Origin: an uncultured Lentisphaerota bacterium
Lineage (GTDB): Bacteria > Verrucomicrobiota > Lentisphaeria > Oligosphaerales > CAITYL01
Reading direction: 5' to 3'
Assembly (NCBI GenBank): GCA_903921725.1
Contig: CAIXRA010000041.1
Coordinates: 1 to 36,742 of the forward strand
DNA length: 36,742 nucleotides
Shown: piece by piece, positions 1-7,071 of the stretch
Layout: each line of letters begins with the position of its first letter
Numbering within the stretch: position 1 is the stretch's first letter
Translations under genes and position numbers: made by a program
Notes under the pieces: generated by a model
Seen by the model: the letters and a program-made list of their open reading frames with translations, nothing else
Told to the model about the DNA's origin: nothing
Database searches by the model: none

Positions 1-14
1 AAAGTGGCATAGCC

Positions 15-851
15 ATGGGTTTCATTTTAACACCAAGAGTTGCGGAGTGCGCAGGCGGATTACGCGTTGCCAGCAAGGATACGCCAGTTTCGCCTGCGGA
101 CTCCGCAACTCTGCGATTAAAAGTAACCCGTGCCTTTGGCACCCTCCGGGGGTTTCAGGGGGAGGGAGGACGCCTCCCCCTGATTTTGGCGGCGGTGGTG
201 CTTTCGCTGGAGCTGGGGGCGTTCGGCGTGGTGGCGGAGACGGTTCTTTCCGGGCGCACGGAACTGCCGTTTGCGAAATTCGCGCCGCTGATGCTCGGGA
301 TCCACCTGCCGATCGCCGTCTGCGAGGGCGTGCTGACCGCCGGGCTGCTGCGTTTCGTGGCGCGGGTGAAGCCGGGCGTGCTGGCGGGGACGCCGTCTGC
401 GGCGTCCGCAGATTCCGGGCACCGGACGCGGCTGCTGCTGGTGTCGTTCGGGCTGGCGGCGCTGCTGATGGCCGGCGTTTGTTCCTGGTTCGCCTCGGAA
501 AAACCGGACGGCTTGGAATGGGCCACGGGCAGGGTGGCGGGGACGGAGGAGTTGGAGCGTCCGGCGTCCGGCTGGGTGGCGCGCGTGCAGGAATGGACGC
601 GAAGACTGGCGGTATTCCCGGATTACGAGTTCAGGAAAGAGCCGGGCGGGACGCCCGGCGAAAGCGGGCGGGACGCCCACGCTCCCGTCAAGGCAACAGA
701 TGTTTCTAAAATGAACGCCGGCACCAGCGCGGCGGGCGTCGTCGGCGCGCTGGCGACCGGGCTGCTGGTGGTGTGCGTCTGCGGCGTGCTCTGGCTGCTG
801 CGCCGCCGGAGTCGCTGTGCCGCGGCGGGGCAGGGCGGTGGAGCGTCATGA
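15..851 (+). CDS. cbiM: CbiM C-terminal part fused to a PDGLE (CbiN-like) domain, 5' end broken
   Basis: Substrate-binding membrane component of a cobalt ECF transporter. Residues about 54-125 match the last third of CbiM: two membrane segments around SLELGAFGVVAETVLSG and the LGIHLPIAVCEGVLTAG stretch. A PDGLE motif at residues 164-168 and a final membrane helix near 240-262 match a fused CbiN-like module. The conserved N-terminal half, including the N-terminal His that binds metal in CbiM proteins, is absent. The first ~53 codons only translate the hairpin repeats, so the start at 15 is nominal. The stop overlaps the cbiQ start (ATGA), as in an intact operon. Either the gene was disrupted by a repeat or the sequence is joined wrongly here. 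An intact N-terminal part could lie upstream of the window. Confidence 0.7.
   Translation: MGFILTPRVAECAGGLRVASKDTPVSPADSATLRLKVTRAFGTLRGFQGEGGRLPLILAAVVLSLELGAFGVVAETVLSGRTELPFAKFAPLMLGIHLPIAVCEGVLTAGLLRFVARVKPGVLAGTPSAASADSGHRTRLLLVSFGLAALLMAGVCSWFASEKPDGLEWATGRVAGTEELERPASGWVARVQEWTRRLAVFPDYEFRKEPGGTPGESGRDAHAPVKATDVSKMNAGTSAAGVVGALATGLLVVCVCGVLWLLRRRSRCAAAGQGGGAS
17..129. repeat. Imperfect hairpin element at the window start
   Basis: Two arms of about 40 bases (17-58 and 90-129) are imperfect inverted copies. Both outer ends carry GGGTT..TTTTAA on opposite strands, and both inner parts carry AGAGTTGCGGAGT followed by CGCAGGCG. About 31 bases separate the arms. No ORF of its own is evident, so it looks like a small non-autonomous or structured intergenic repeat. 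It lies where the N-terminal half of cbiM should be. Confidence 0.6.
155..183. repeat. GC-rich short hairpin
   Basis: TCAGGGGGAGG (155-165) and CCTCCCCCTGA (173-183) form a perfect 11-bp stem with a 7-base loop. It sits at the join between the repeat sequence and the first recognisable cbiM codons, and it is not followed by a T run in either direction. Confidence 0.6.
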
Positions 852-1624
852 GCTGTCATGCGGCAATGGAGTTGGACCGGCACGGGGCGGAGAGGTCGCC
901 GGCGCACGGGCTCGACGCGCTGGCGAAGCTGCTGGCGATGGCGTTTTTCGTGCTGGCCGTGGTCTCCTTCCCGAAATATGCGGTGGCGCCGCTCGCACCG
1001 TTCTTCCTTTATCCGCTCGCGCTGGGGATTTTGGGCGGCGTGCCGGCGCGGCCGGTGCTGCGGCTGCTGCTGGCTGGTCTGCCGTTTGTCGGCGTCGCGG
1101 CGGTGGCGAACATTTTCCTCGACCGCGCGCCGCTGGCCGACGGCGTCCCCGGCGGCTGGGTGTCCTGCGCCTCGATCCTGGTCAAGTACGCGCTGACGGC
1201 CGGCTCGGTGCTGGTGCTGGTCGCGACCACCTCGTTCGGACGCGTGCTCCAGGCGCTGGCGCGGCTGCGGACGCCGCACAGCTTCCTGATGCTGCTCCAG
1301 CTCCTCTACCGCTACCTGTTCGTGCTGGTCGAGGAGGCGCACACCGTGGCGCGTGCCCGGACCCTGCGCGACCCGCGCCGGCGCCTGCCGGAACTGCGCA
1401 CGGCCACGCACATGCTGTCGGCGCTGTTCGTGCGGACCTGGGAGCGCGCCGAGCGCGTCCACCGCTGCATGCGGCTCCGCGGCTACGACGGCCTGCTGCC
1501 GGTGGCGGCGCCGCGGCCGTGGCGCCTTGCGGACTCCGCATTCCTCTGCGGCGTGGCGGCGGCCTGCGCGGCGGCGCGCTTCCTGCCGCTGACGGAATGG
1601 TTGGGCGGCCGGCTTGCCGGATGA
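848..1624 (+). CDS. cbiQ: CbiQ, ECF transporter transmembrane (T) component
   Basis: Membrane scaffold that couples the ATPase to the metal-binding CbiM subunit. The 258-residue protein has hydrophobic segments near the N-terminus (LAKLLAMAFFVLAVVSF), a central group and a cytoplasmic region with the T-component signature ARTLRDPRRR followed by ERAERVHRCMRLRGYDG, the two short Arg-rich coupling helices that contact the ABC subunits. The ATG at 848 overlaps the previous stop by 4 bp and is preferred over in-frame upstream starts, which lie inside cbiM. The stop at 1622-1624 overlaps the next ATG at 1621. Length and motifs are normal for CbiQ. Confidence 0.88.
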   Translation: MSCHAAMELDRHGAERSPAHGLDALAKLLAMAFFVLAVVSFPKYAVAPLAPFFLYPLALGILGGVPARPVLRLLLAGLPFVGVAAVANIFLDRAPLADGVPGGWVSCASILVKYALTAGSVLVLVATTSFGRVLQALARLRTPHSFLMLLQLLYRYLFVLVEEAHTVARARTLRDPRRRLPELRTATHMLSALFVRTWERAERVHRCMRLRGYDGLLPVAAPRPWRLADSAFLCGVAAACAAARFLPLTEWLGGRLAG

Positions 1625-2469
1625 GGGGAAGAAAGGTGGACAAGGTGGACAACGTGGACGTGGTGGACAGGAATAATCCGGGCGGTACGGGCGGTGGCGT
1701 GTCCACAAAGTCCACAAGGGCCACGATGTCCACTTCGTCCACCGCGCCCGTCCTCCGCCTGGCGGACGTGCAGTACCGCTACCACGACGGCACGCGGGCG
1801 CTGGCCGGCGCCAGCCTGTCCGTGGCGCGCGGCGAACGCGTGGCGCTGGTCGGGCCCAACGGCGCGGGCAAGACCACGCTGGTGCTCGCGCTCGCGGGCT
1901 TCTGCGTCCCGGAGTCGGGCGTGCTGGAGATGTTCGGCGCGCCGGTGACCCGCGCGAGCCTGCCGGAGGTCCGCGGCCGCACCGGGTTCGTGTTCCAGAA
2001 CGCCGACGACCAGCTTTTCATGCCGACGGTGCTCGAGGACGTGATGTTCGGGCCGCTCAAGGCGGGCGTGCCCGGGCCGGAGGCGCGCCGCCGCGCAGAG
2101 TCCGCGCTCGAACGCATGGAGATTGCGACGATCGCCGGCCAGTTCCCGGGGCATCTGTCGGCGGGGCAGAAACGGATGGCGTCGCTCGCCGCCGTGCTGG
2201 TGCAGGAGCCGGAGCTGCTGGTGCTCGACGAGCCGACCTCGTTCCTCGACCCGCACGCGCGCCGCTGCCTGATCGAACGGCTGAAGGGGCTGCCGATGGC
2301 GCAGCTGGTGGTGACGCACGACCTGGAGATGGTGCTGGAACTGTGCGGCCGCGTGGTGCTGCTCTCCGGCGGGACGGTCGCCGCCGAGGGGTGTCCGTCC
2401 GGGCTTCTGCGCGACGCCGCGCTGATGGAGGCGCACCGCCTCGAAGTCCCGCATTCCCTGCGCGGCTAA
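1621..2469 (+). CDS. cbiO: CbiO, ECF transporter ATP-binding subunit with repeat-derived N-terminus
   Basis: ATPase that powers cobalt uptake with CbiM and CbiQ. Walker A is LVGPNGAGKTTL, the Q-loop region FVFQNADDQLF, the signature LSAGQ (usual form LSGGQ), Walker B LLVLDEPTS with catalytic Glu, and the switch His in LVVTHDLE. ABC homology begins at about residue 40 (PVLRLADVQYRY). Starting at 1621 gives 282 residues and translational coupling to cbiQ, but residues 1-35 are encoded largely by a 9-bp-period repeat (KVDKVDNVDVVD, then Ser/Thr-rich). The alternative ATG at 1726 gives 247 residues and removes this tail. No strong ribosome site is seen at either start, so the true start is undecided. 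Confidence 0.85.
   Translation: MRGRKVDKVDNVDVVDRNNPGGTGGGVSTKSTRATMSTSSTAPVLRLADVQYRYHDGTRALAGASLSVARGERVALVGPNGAGKTTLVLALAGFCVPESGVLEMFGAPVTRASLPEVRGRTGFVFQNADDQLFMPTVLEDVMFGPLKAGVPGPEARRRAESALERMEIATIAGQFPGHLSAGQKRMASLAAVLVQEPELLVLDEPTSFLDPHARRCLIERLKGLPMAQLVVTHDLEMVLELCGRVVLLSGGTVAAEGCPSGLLRDAALMEAHRLEVPHSLRG
1636..1742. repeat. 9-bp-period GTGGAC array facing GTCCAC array
   Basis: GTGGAC occurs at 1636, 1645, 1654 and 1663, exactly every 9 bp. The inverted form GTCCAC, with one GGCCAC variant, occurs at 1701, 1710, 1719, 1728 and 1737, again every 9 bp. The two arrays could pair as a long hairpin with a loop of about 32 bases. The array lies at the cbiQ-cbiO junction and is open in the cbiO frame. 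Confidence 0.9.
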
Positions 2470-2486
2470 GGCGGAATCCGGGCAGC

Positions 2487-2510
2487 AAAAAAGCGCCCTC
2501 CTGGGGGCGC
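2487..2510 (-). terminator. Intrinsic terminator of the tRNA-Leu gene
   Basis: Read on the minus strand, GCGCCC (2505-2510) pairs with GGGCGC (2493-2498) around a 6-base loop and is followed directly by six Ts. It starts 16 bases after the tRNA 3' end. A weaker T-rich run on the other side may let it also stop cbiO transcripts. Confidence 0.75.
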
Positions 2511-2526
2511 CCTGCTTTGTTTTGGA

Positions 2527-2613
2527 TGGTACCAGCGAAGGGACTCGAACCCATACGTCTGTGAAGACACTACGACCTGAACGTAGCGCGTCTGCCAATT
2601 CCGCCACGCTGGC
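2527..2613 (-). tRNA. tRNA-Leu(CAG)
   Basis: An 87-nt cloverleaf read on the minus strand. The acceptor stem GCCAGCG pairs with CGCTGGT (first pair G-U), followed by discriminator A and an encoded CCA end. The anticodon stem CTACG/CGTAG encloses the loop TTCAGGT, giving anticodon CAG, which reads CTG codons. A long variable arm typical of class II tRNAs and GGTTCGAGTCC in the T arm are present. It is a single gene with no integrase or duplicated 3' end nearby. Confidence 0.95.
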
Positions 2614-2748
2614 ATCAAAAACAACTACTCATACCATAACGCCGGAGCCGCGAGCTTCAACCCGCGGAGGAGTTTTTCTTTCTCCCGGGCGGGCAGGATG
2701 CACTCCGCCGCCGGTTTTCCTGGCGGCGGCCGGCCCATCTGCAAATCC

Positions 2749-3399
2749 TCATAGAAACCCGGCATCGGCGAGCGTGCTCATGGAGACGCGGCCGGAGGCG
2801 GGGGCCGCCAGTTCGCGCTGGCGCAGGATGTACTTGCCGACCACGTCCGCCTCCAGGTTCACGCGGTCGCCGGGCTTGGCGGCGCGCAGGGCGGTGGCGT
2901 TCCAGGTGTGCGGGATGAGGTGGATGCGGAAGCGGTCCGGGCCGAGCGCGGCAATGGTAAGGGAGATGCCGTCCACCGCGATGCTGCCCTTGGGGACGAC
3001 GAGCGGCTTGAGCGCGTCCGGCAGCGCGACGGTGGCCGTGCGGTCGTCGCCGGAGCGGCCGATCTCCAGGATCTCCGCGGTGGTGTCGACGTGCCCGGAG
3101 ACGATATGCCCGCCGAGGCGGTCGCCGACGCGCAGGGCGCGCTCCAGGTTCACCGGCGCGCCGTTCTTCTTGTCGCCGAGGTTCGTGCGGCGCAGCGTCT
3201 CCGCCAGCGTGTGGAACACCAGCCGTTTCGCGCCGGCATTGACCGCCTCGACGGTGAGGCAGACGCCGTTGACGGCGATGCTGTCGCCGAGCCGGATCTC
3301 CGCCAGCGGCAGGGCCGTCGTGACCTCCAGCTTGCCGGCGTCGCCGGAGAGCGTCCGCGCCGCCAGCGTACCCACATCCTCGACCAGTCCGGTGAACAT
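2749..3399 (-). CDS. ribE: Riboflavin synthase, alpha chain
   Basis: Dismutates two 6,7-dimethyl-8-ribityllumazine molecules to riboflavin in the cytoplasm, the last step of riboflavin synthesis. The 216-residue protein shows the two-fold lumazine-binding repeat: it begins MFTGLVEDVG, contains SIAVNGVCLTV in barrel one, GHIVSGHVDTT at the start of barrel two and a second SIAVDGISLTI. The start at 3399 is chosen because MFTG is the invariant family N-terminus and a GGAG lies 8 bases upstream. An ATG at 3405 adds only two residues. It follows ribD by about 50 bases on the same strand, so both are probably co-transcribed. A GC-rich hairpin at 2705-2729 lies downstream but lacks a T run. Confidence 0.95.
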   Translation of the reverse strand: MFTGLVEDVGTLAARTLSGDAGKLEVTTALPLAEIRLGDSIAVNGVCLTVEAVNAGAKRLVFHTLAETLRRTNLGDKKNGAPVNLERALRVGDRLGGHIVSGHVDTTAEILEIGRSGDDRTATVALPDALKPLVVPKGSIAVDGISLTIAALGPDRFRIHLIPHTWNATALRAAKPGDRVNLEADVVGKYILRQRELAAPASGRVSMSTLADAGFL

Positions 3400-3448
3400 C
3401 GTCATTTCTCCACGAGTGTGATCTTGATCCGCCGTTTGCACAGAACGG

Positions 3449-4510
3449 TCAGTTGTGTTTCGGGTAGCCTGTGATCCGCAGGTCGGTGCCGGTCTGGCGG
3501 ACCTGCATCTTTTCGAGTTCGAGCGCTTCGGCGAGCGTGGCGGGGTCGGGTCCGCCGACGGCCGGGCGGCTGCCGCAGCCGCCGAGGATTTTCGGCGCGA
3601 CGAACAGTTCGATCTTGTCGACGACGCCCGCCCGCAGCAGGTTCGCCGCGAGTTCGCCGCCGCCCTCGACCAAAATGGAGGTGATCCCCTTGTTGCCGAG
3701 CTGCTGGAGCTGCGCGAGCCAGTCGGTGCGTGTCTGCGCCCGGAGGAAGATCGGCGGGTTTTCCGGGTCGGCCCAGATGCGGAGGGCGCGGGGGAACGCT
3801 TCGGGGCCGCGGCGGCTCCAGACGAGTTTGCGCGGCTGGCACCACCAGTTTTGCGGAGTCCGCACGGTGAGCATCGGGTTGTCCTGGCGCACGGTTTCGC
3901 CGCCGGCGAGGATGGCGTCGGCCCACTGGCGCAGTTTCTGGCCGCAGGCGCGCGCCTCCTCGCAGGTGATCCACTGGGACTGGCCGGAGGCGGTGGCGAT
4001 GCGGCCGTCGAGCGTCATGCCGAGCTTGAGCAGGAGGAACGGGCGTCCGGTGGTGATCCAGTGGAAGAACGCCTCGTTCAGCTCCAGGCAGGCGTCCTTT
4101 TCAACGCCGGTGGTGACGTCGACACCGTGCTCATGGAGCCGCTCGATGCCGCGTCCGGCATGCTTCGGGTTCGGGTCGAGGCAGCCGGCGACGACGCGTG
4201 CAACGCCGGCGGCGAGGATGGCGTCGGTGCAGGGCGGTGTGCGGCCGTGGCTGCTGCACGGTTCGAGCGTGACGTAGAGGGTGGCGCCGCGCGCCTTTTT
4301 CCCGGCCGCCTCGAGCGCGTGCACTTCCGCGTGCGGCGTGCCGGCCTGCCGGTGCCAGCCTTCGCCGATGATTTTGCCGGCGGGCGAGACGACGACGGCG
4401 CCGACCATCGGGTTCGGCGAGGTCCGCCCCCAGGCGCGGCGGGCCAGGGCCAGCGCGCGGCGCATGAAGCGCGCATCGGCGGCGGGCGCGGCTGAAGTTG
4501 GTTTGGCCAT
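3449..4510 (-). CDS. ribD: Bifunctional riboflavin biosynthesis deaminase/reductase RibD
   Basis: Catalyses deamination and then NADPH-dependent side-chain reduction of the pyrimidine intermediate made from GTP. Residues 1-~150 form the cytidine-deaminase-type domain with H60-A-E62 and the zinc cysteines C85 (PCSSHG) and C94 (TPPC). The reductase domain starts near 157 (FLLLKLGMTLDGRIA) and contains ILVEGGGELAANLL. The 353 residues match the family length. An AGGAGG-like ribosome site lies about 10 bases before the ATG. Only ribD and ribE are present here, so ribA/B and ribH must be elsewhere. No FMN riboswitch fits the short leader. Confidence 0.95.
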   Translation of the reverse strand: MAKPTSAAPAADARFMRRALALARRAWGRTSPNPMVGAVVVSPAGKIIGEGWHRQAGTPHAEVHALEAAGKKARGATLYVTLEPCSSHGRTPPCTDAILAAGVARVVAGCLDPNPKHAGRGIERLHEHGVDVTTGVEKDACLELNEAFFHWITTGRPFLLLKLGMTLDGRIATASGQSQWITCEEARACGQKLRQWADAILAGGETVRQDNPMLTVRTPQNWWCQPRKLVWSRRGPEAFPRALRIWADPENPPIFLRAQTRTDWLAQLQQLGNKGITSILVEGGGELAANLLRAGVVDKIELFVAPKILGGCGSRPAVGGPDPATLAEALELEKMQVRQTGTDLRITGYPKHN

Positions 4511-4536
4511 GGCTGGCGAATCCTCCGTTTGCGTGT

Positions 4537-4542
4537 ACTATA
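4537..4542 (-). promoter_or_regulatory. Possible -10 box for ribDE
   Basis: On the minus strand TATAGT lies 26 bases before the ribD start, with the ribosome site between. No good -35 hexamer is visible at normal spacing, so this is a weak call. Confidence 0.3.
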
Positions 4543-4653
4543 CATTTCATGCCCGTTGTGTGGTGCGCTCCGCGCAGTCTTAAAGCTGCGTCGAGCCGCA
4601 GACACTCCAAAGCGGCGGAGCCGGCGGCGGGTTGAGTGGGGGGAGTTGGCGGC

Positions 4654-5922
4654 ATGCCGGAGGCGGTGCGGACATTTTTTCTGGAGGCGTGGGCAATCGC
4701 CGGGGCGTTGGCGCCGTGGCTGTTCCTCGGGCTCGGCATCGCGGGGCTGCTGCATGTGCTGCTGCCGGCGGATTTCATCCGGCGCCATCTGGGGCGTCCG
4801 GGTTGGGCCGCCGTGGTGAAGGCGGCGGCGTTCGGCGTGCCGCTGCCGCTCTGCTCGTGCGGGGTGATCCCGGCGGCGGTGGGGCTCAAGAAGGACGGCG
4901 CGTCCGACGGCGCGTCGGTGGCGTTCCTCATCAGCACCCCGCAGACGGGGGTGGATTCGGTGACGGTGAGCGCGGCGTTTCTCGGCTGGCCGTTCGCGTT
5001 GTTCAAGGTGGCGGCGGCGCTGGTGACGGGGGTGGTCGGAGGGCTGCTGGTGGACGGATGGCGTCCGGGGGCTGTCCGCGGGGTGACGGGCGCAACGGAA
5101 AACGGAATGGACGGAAAAACGGAATCCGGCGGAAGCGTGGCGGTGCCTGCGGCTGTCCGCGAGGTGACGGGCGCAACGGAAAACGGAACGGACGGAAAAA
5201 CGGAATCCGGCGGAAGCGTGGCGGTGCCTGCGGCTGTCCGCGGGGTGACGGGCGCAACGGAAAACGGAACGGCTGGAGTAACGGGAGCCGGCGGAAGCGT
5301 GGCGGCGCCTGCGGTCGGGCTGGCGGAGCGGGTGCGCGAGTTCTGGCGCTTTACCGCGGGTGAACTGCTGGGCGGGATCTGGTTCTGGCTGCTGATCGGC
5401 GTGCTGGTGTCGGCGCTGATCGGCGGGGTGTTTCCGGAAAACTCGCTGGCGGACGCGAAATGGGCGCACGGTTTTTCGGGAATGCTGGTGATGTTGCTTT
5501 TGGCGCTGCCGATGTACGTCTGCGCCACGGCGTCGGTGCCCGTGGCGGCGGCGCTGGTGAGTGCGGGGTTGCCGCCGGGTGCGGCGCTGGTGTTTTTGAT
5601 GGCGGGTCCGGCGTCGAACGCGGCGACGATCGGCGCGGTGTGGCGCACGTTCGGGCGGCGGGTGACGCTGGTCTATCTCGGCGTGGTCGTCGCGGCGAGC
5701 CTGGGGCTGGGGTGGTGTTTCGGCTGGCTGGTCGCGCCGGTGGCGGACCCCGCAACGGCGGCGAAGGCGTGCTGCGCCGCCGGGCACGGGGGCGCGGCGT
5801 CGGTGTGGGCGGGGTTGCTGGCTGCTGCGTTTCTGGCGTACGCGGTGCGCGACCTGCGCCGGGTGCTGGCGGGGCGGAAGCCGAAGAGGCCGTGCTGCTG
5901 CGGAGGCGGGGAAAAGCCGTGA
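4654..5922 (+). CDS. SO_0444-type permease, probable Cu/Zn efflux
   Basis: Multi-pass inner-membrane permease of the DUF318/ArsP-like group. The motif PLCSCGVIP (C67, C69), the repeat-symmetric partner CATASVPVAAALVSAGLPPGAALVF and GPASNAATIG are typical of the SO_0444 Cu/Zn efflux branch. The C-terminus ends in a cluster of four cysteines (CCCC) suited to metal binding. The substrate is inferred from the family. ATG 4654 is preferred because a G-rich ribosome site (4638-4644) lies 9 bases upstream; a GTG at 4636 would overlap it. The loop between the two homologous halves (residues about 140-220) is made of three 27-residue tandem repeats rich in Gly, Thr and Val that are not part of the family fold. 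It is divergent from ribD. Confidence 0.85.
   Translation: MPEAVRTFFLEAWAIAGALAPWLFLGLGIAGLLHVLLPADFIRRHLGRPGWAAVVKAAAFGVPLPLCSCGVIPAAVGLKKDGASDGASVAFLISTPQTGVDSVTVSAAFLGWPFALFKVAAALVTGVVGGLLVDGWRPGAVRGVTGATENGMDGKTESGGSVAVPAAVREVTGATENGTDGKTESGGSVAVPAAVRGVTGATENGTAGVTGAGGSVAAPAVGLAERVREFWRFTAGELLGGIWFWLLIGVLVSALIGGVFPENSLADAKWAHGFSGMLVMLLLALPMYVCATASVPVAAALVSAGLPPGAALVFLMAGPASNAATIGAVWRTFGRRVTLVYLGVVVAASLGLGWCFGWLVAPVADPATAAKACCAAGHGGAASVWAGLLAAAFLAYAVRDLRRVLAGRKPKRPCCCGGGEKP
5071..5313 (+). repeat. Three tandem 81-bp repeats inside the permease gene
   Basis: Units begin at 5071, 5152 and 5233, each starting GCTGTCCGCG or nearly so and containing GTGACGGGCGCAACGGAAAA. The period is 81 bp, or 27 codons, so the reading frame is kept. 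Copies 1 and 2 are nearly identical and copy 3 diverges in its second half. Each unit contains the ACGGAAAA motif that also fills the downstream intergenic tract. Confidence 0.93.
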
Positions 5923-5939
5923 AGCCCGGAGTCGCGGAC

Positions 5940-6092
5940 GCAGCGGAAAACGGAAAAACGGAAAAACGGAAGAACGGAAAGAGGGGAAGACGGAAAGAGG
6001 GGAAGACGGAAAGAGGGGAAGACGGAAAGAGGGGAAGACGGAAAGAGGGAAGACGGAAAGAGGGAAGACGGAAAGAGGGAAGACGGAAGAAG
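5940..6092 (+). repeat. Purine-rich minisatellite (ACGGAAA-type units)
   Basis: The tract starts as 8-9-bp units of ACGGAAAA, then becomes 15-16-bp units of the type ACGGAAAGAGGGGAAG repeated about eight times. On the plus strand it is almost free of T and very rich in purines. It fills most of the gap between the permease and tlyA. A frame stays open through it, but the Lys/Arg/Gly/Glu-rich product looks fortuitous. Confidence 0.9.
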
Positions 6093-6134
6093 TGGTGCGG
6101 GGATACGGAAATTCGAGGAGCGTTCGTTCACTCT

Positions 6135-6167
6135 GTCCCCTTTGTTCATGAAGTCCCCTTTGTTCAT
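6135..6167 (+). repeat. Two 15-bp copies with an 18-bp period
   Basis: GTCCCCTTTGTTCAT occurs at 6135-6149 and again at 6153-6167, in the short space before tlyA. It is another small tandem repeat at a gene junction. No promoter is obvious in it. Confidence 0.85.
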
Positions 6168-6196
6168 CTCTTCCAGGAAAGGGCGGTTCTCAGGCG

Positions 6197-6949
6197 ATGA
6201 AAAAACGTGCCGACATTTTATTGGTGGAGAAGGGGTTGTGCGAATCCCGCACGCTGGCGCAGAAGCTGATCCTGGCGGGGCTGGTGCGCACGGGGCCGGA
6301 CGCGCTGGTGGCGAAGGCGTCCGATTCGTACCCGGAAGAGACCCGATTCACCATCGAGCAGCCGTGCCCGTACGTCAGCCGGGGCGCCTACAAGTTGCTG
6401 GCGGCGCTGGAGGAGTTCAAGCCGGAACTGGAGGGGCGGGTGGCGCTGGACGTCGGCGCTTCGACGGGCGGCTTCACGGATCTTCTGCTCCAGCGCGGGG
6501 TCCGCAAGGTTTATGCGGTGGACGTCGGCCACGGCCAGCTCCACATCCGGCTGCGGCGGGATCCGCGCGTGGTGAACCTGGAGCGCGTGAACTCGCGGGT
6601 GCTGGACGCGTCGCAGATCCCGGAGGCGGTGGACCTGCTGGTGGCGGACGTGTCGTTCATCTCGCTAAGGCTGGCGCTGCTGGCGCCGGCGAAATTTTTG
6701 AAGCCGGGCGGCTGGGCGTTTGTGCTGGTCAAGCCGCAGTTCGAGGCGGGGCGCGCGGATGTCGGGCGCGGCGGCGTGGTGCGGGACGATGCGGTGCGGC
6801 AGCGCTGCGTGGAGGAAATCTGCGCCTTCGCCGGGGCGTCGCTGGGCTGGACGAAGGTCGGGGTGGTGCCGTCGCCGATCAAGGGGCCGGCGGGCAACCA
6901 GGAATACATCGCCGCGTTCCGGGCCGGGCCGGGAGCGGGCAAAGCGTAA
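6197..6949 (+). CDS. tlyA: TlyA family rRNA (cytidine-2'-O)-methyltransferase
   Basis: An S4 RNA-binding domain (residues about 3-62, ADILLVEKGLCESRTLAQKLI) is followed by an FtsJ-type methyltransferase. The SAM site is LDVGASTGGFTD near residues 84-95. Candidate catalytic residues are K66 (SRGAYKL), D151 (VADVSFIS) and K179 (LVKPQFE). Family members methylate 16S/23S rRNA on ribose 2'-OH; some are annotated as hemolysins, which I regard as secondary. The 250 residues are normal length. The start has only a weak ribosome site. It stands alone between two repeat tracts and the pga operon. Confidence 0.92.
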   Translation: MKKRADILLVEKGLCESRTLAQKLILAGLVRTGPDALVAKASDSYPEETRFTIEQPCPYVSRGAYKLLAALEEFKPELEGRVALDVGASTGGFTDLLLQRGVRKVYAVDVGHGQLHIRLRRDPRVVNLERVNSRVLDASQIPEAVDLLVADVSFISLRLALLAPAKFLKPGGWAFVLVKPQFEAGRADVGRGGVVRDDAVRQRCVEEICAFAGASLGWTKVGVVPSPIKGPAGNQEYIAAFRAGPGAGKA

Positions 6950-6988
6950 GCGCGCGCAAAAAATGGTTGTCCTTGGTTGCCTGGAAAT

Positions 6989-7017
6989 TTGCAAAAGCCC
7001 TGGCCATGGGTTATTTG
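6989..7017 (+). promoter_or_regulatory. Possible sigma-70 promoter of pgaABCD
   Basis: TTGCAA (6989-6994) and TATTTG (7012-7017) are separated by 17 bases, 55 bases before the pgaA start. The -10 is poor, so this is tentative. GGAG at 7061-7064 is a good ribosome site for the ATG at 7072. Confidence 0.3.
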
Positions 7018-7071
7018 TAATACGCACAGCAGGGGTATCGATCCGGCTTCCGCAACCATTGGAGCCCCGAT

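Noticed and set aside
2527..2613. tRNA-Leu as an integration site
   Set aside because: No integrase gene and no repeated tRNA 3' end were found nearby.
2705..2729. Terminator after ribE
   Set aside because: The 8-bp GC stem is good but no T run follows on the minus strand, so it is only a hairpin.
4511..4653. FMN riboswitch before ribD
   Set aside because: The leader is under about 30 bases if the -10 box is real, and none of the conserved RFN element blocks can be read.
5940..6092. CRISPR array
   Set aside because: Units are contiguous short tandem repeats without unique spacers, and no cas gene is near.
5923..6196. A coding frame through the minisatellite (Lys/Arg/Gly/Glu-rich)
   Set aside because: It exists only because the repeat lacks stops in that frame; there is no start signal or non-repetitive domain.
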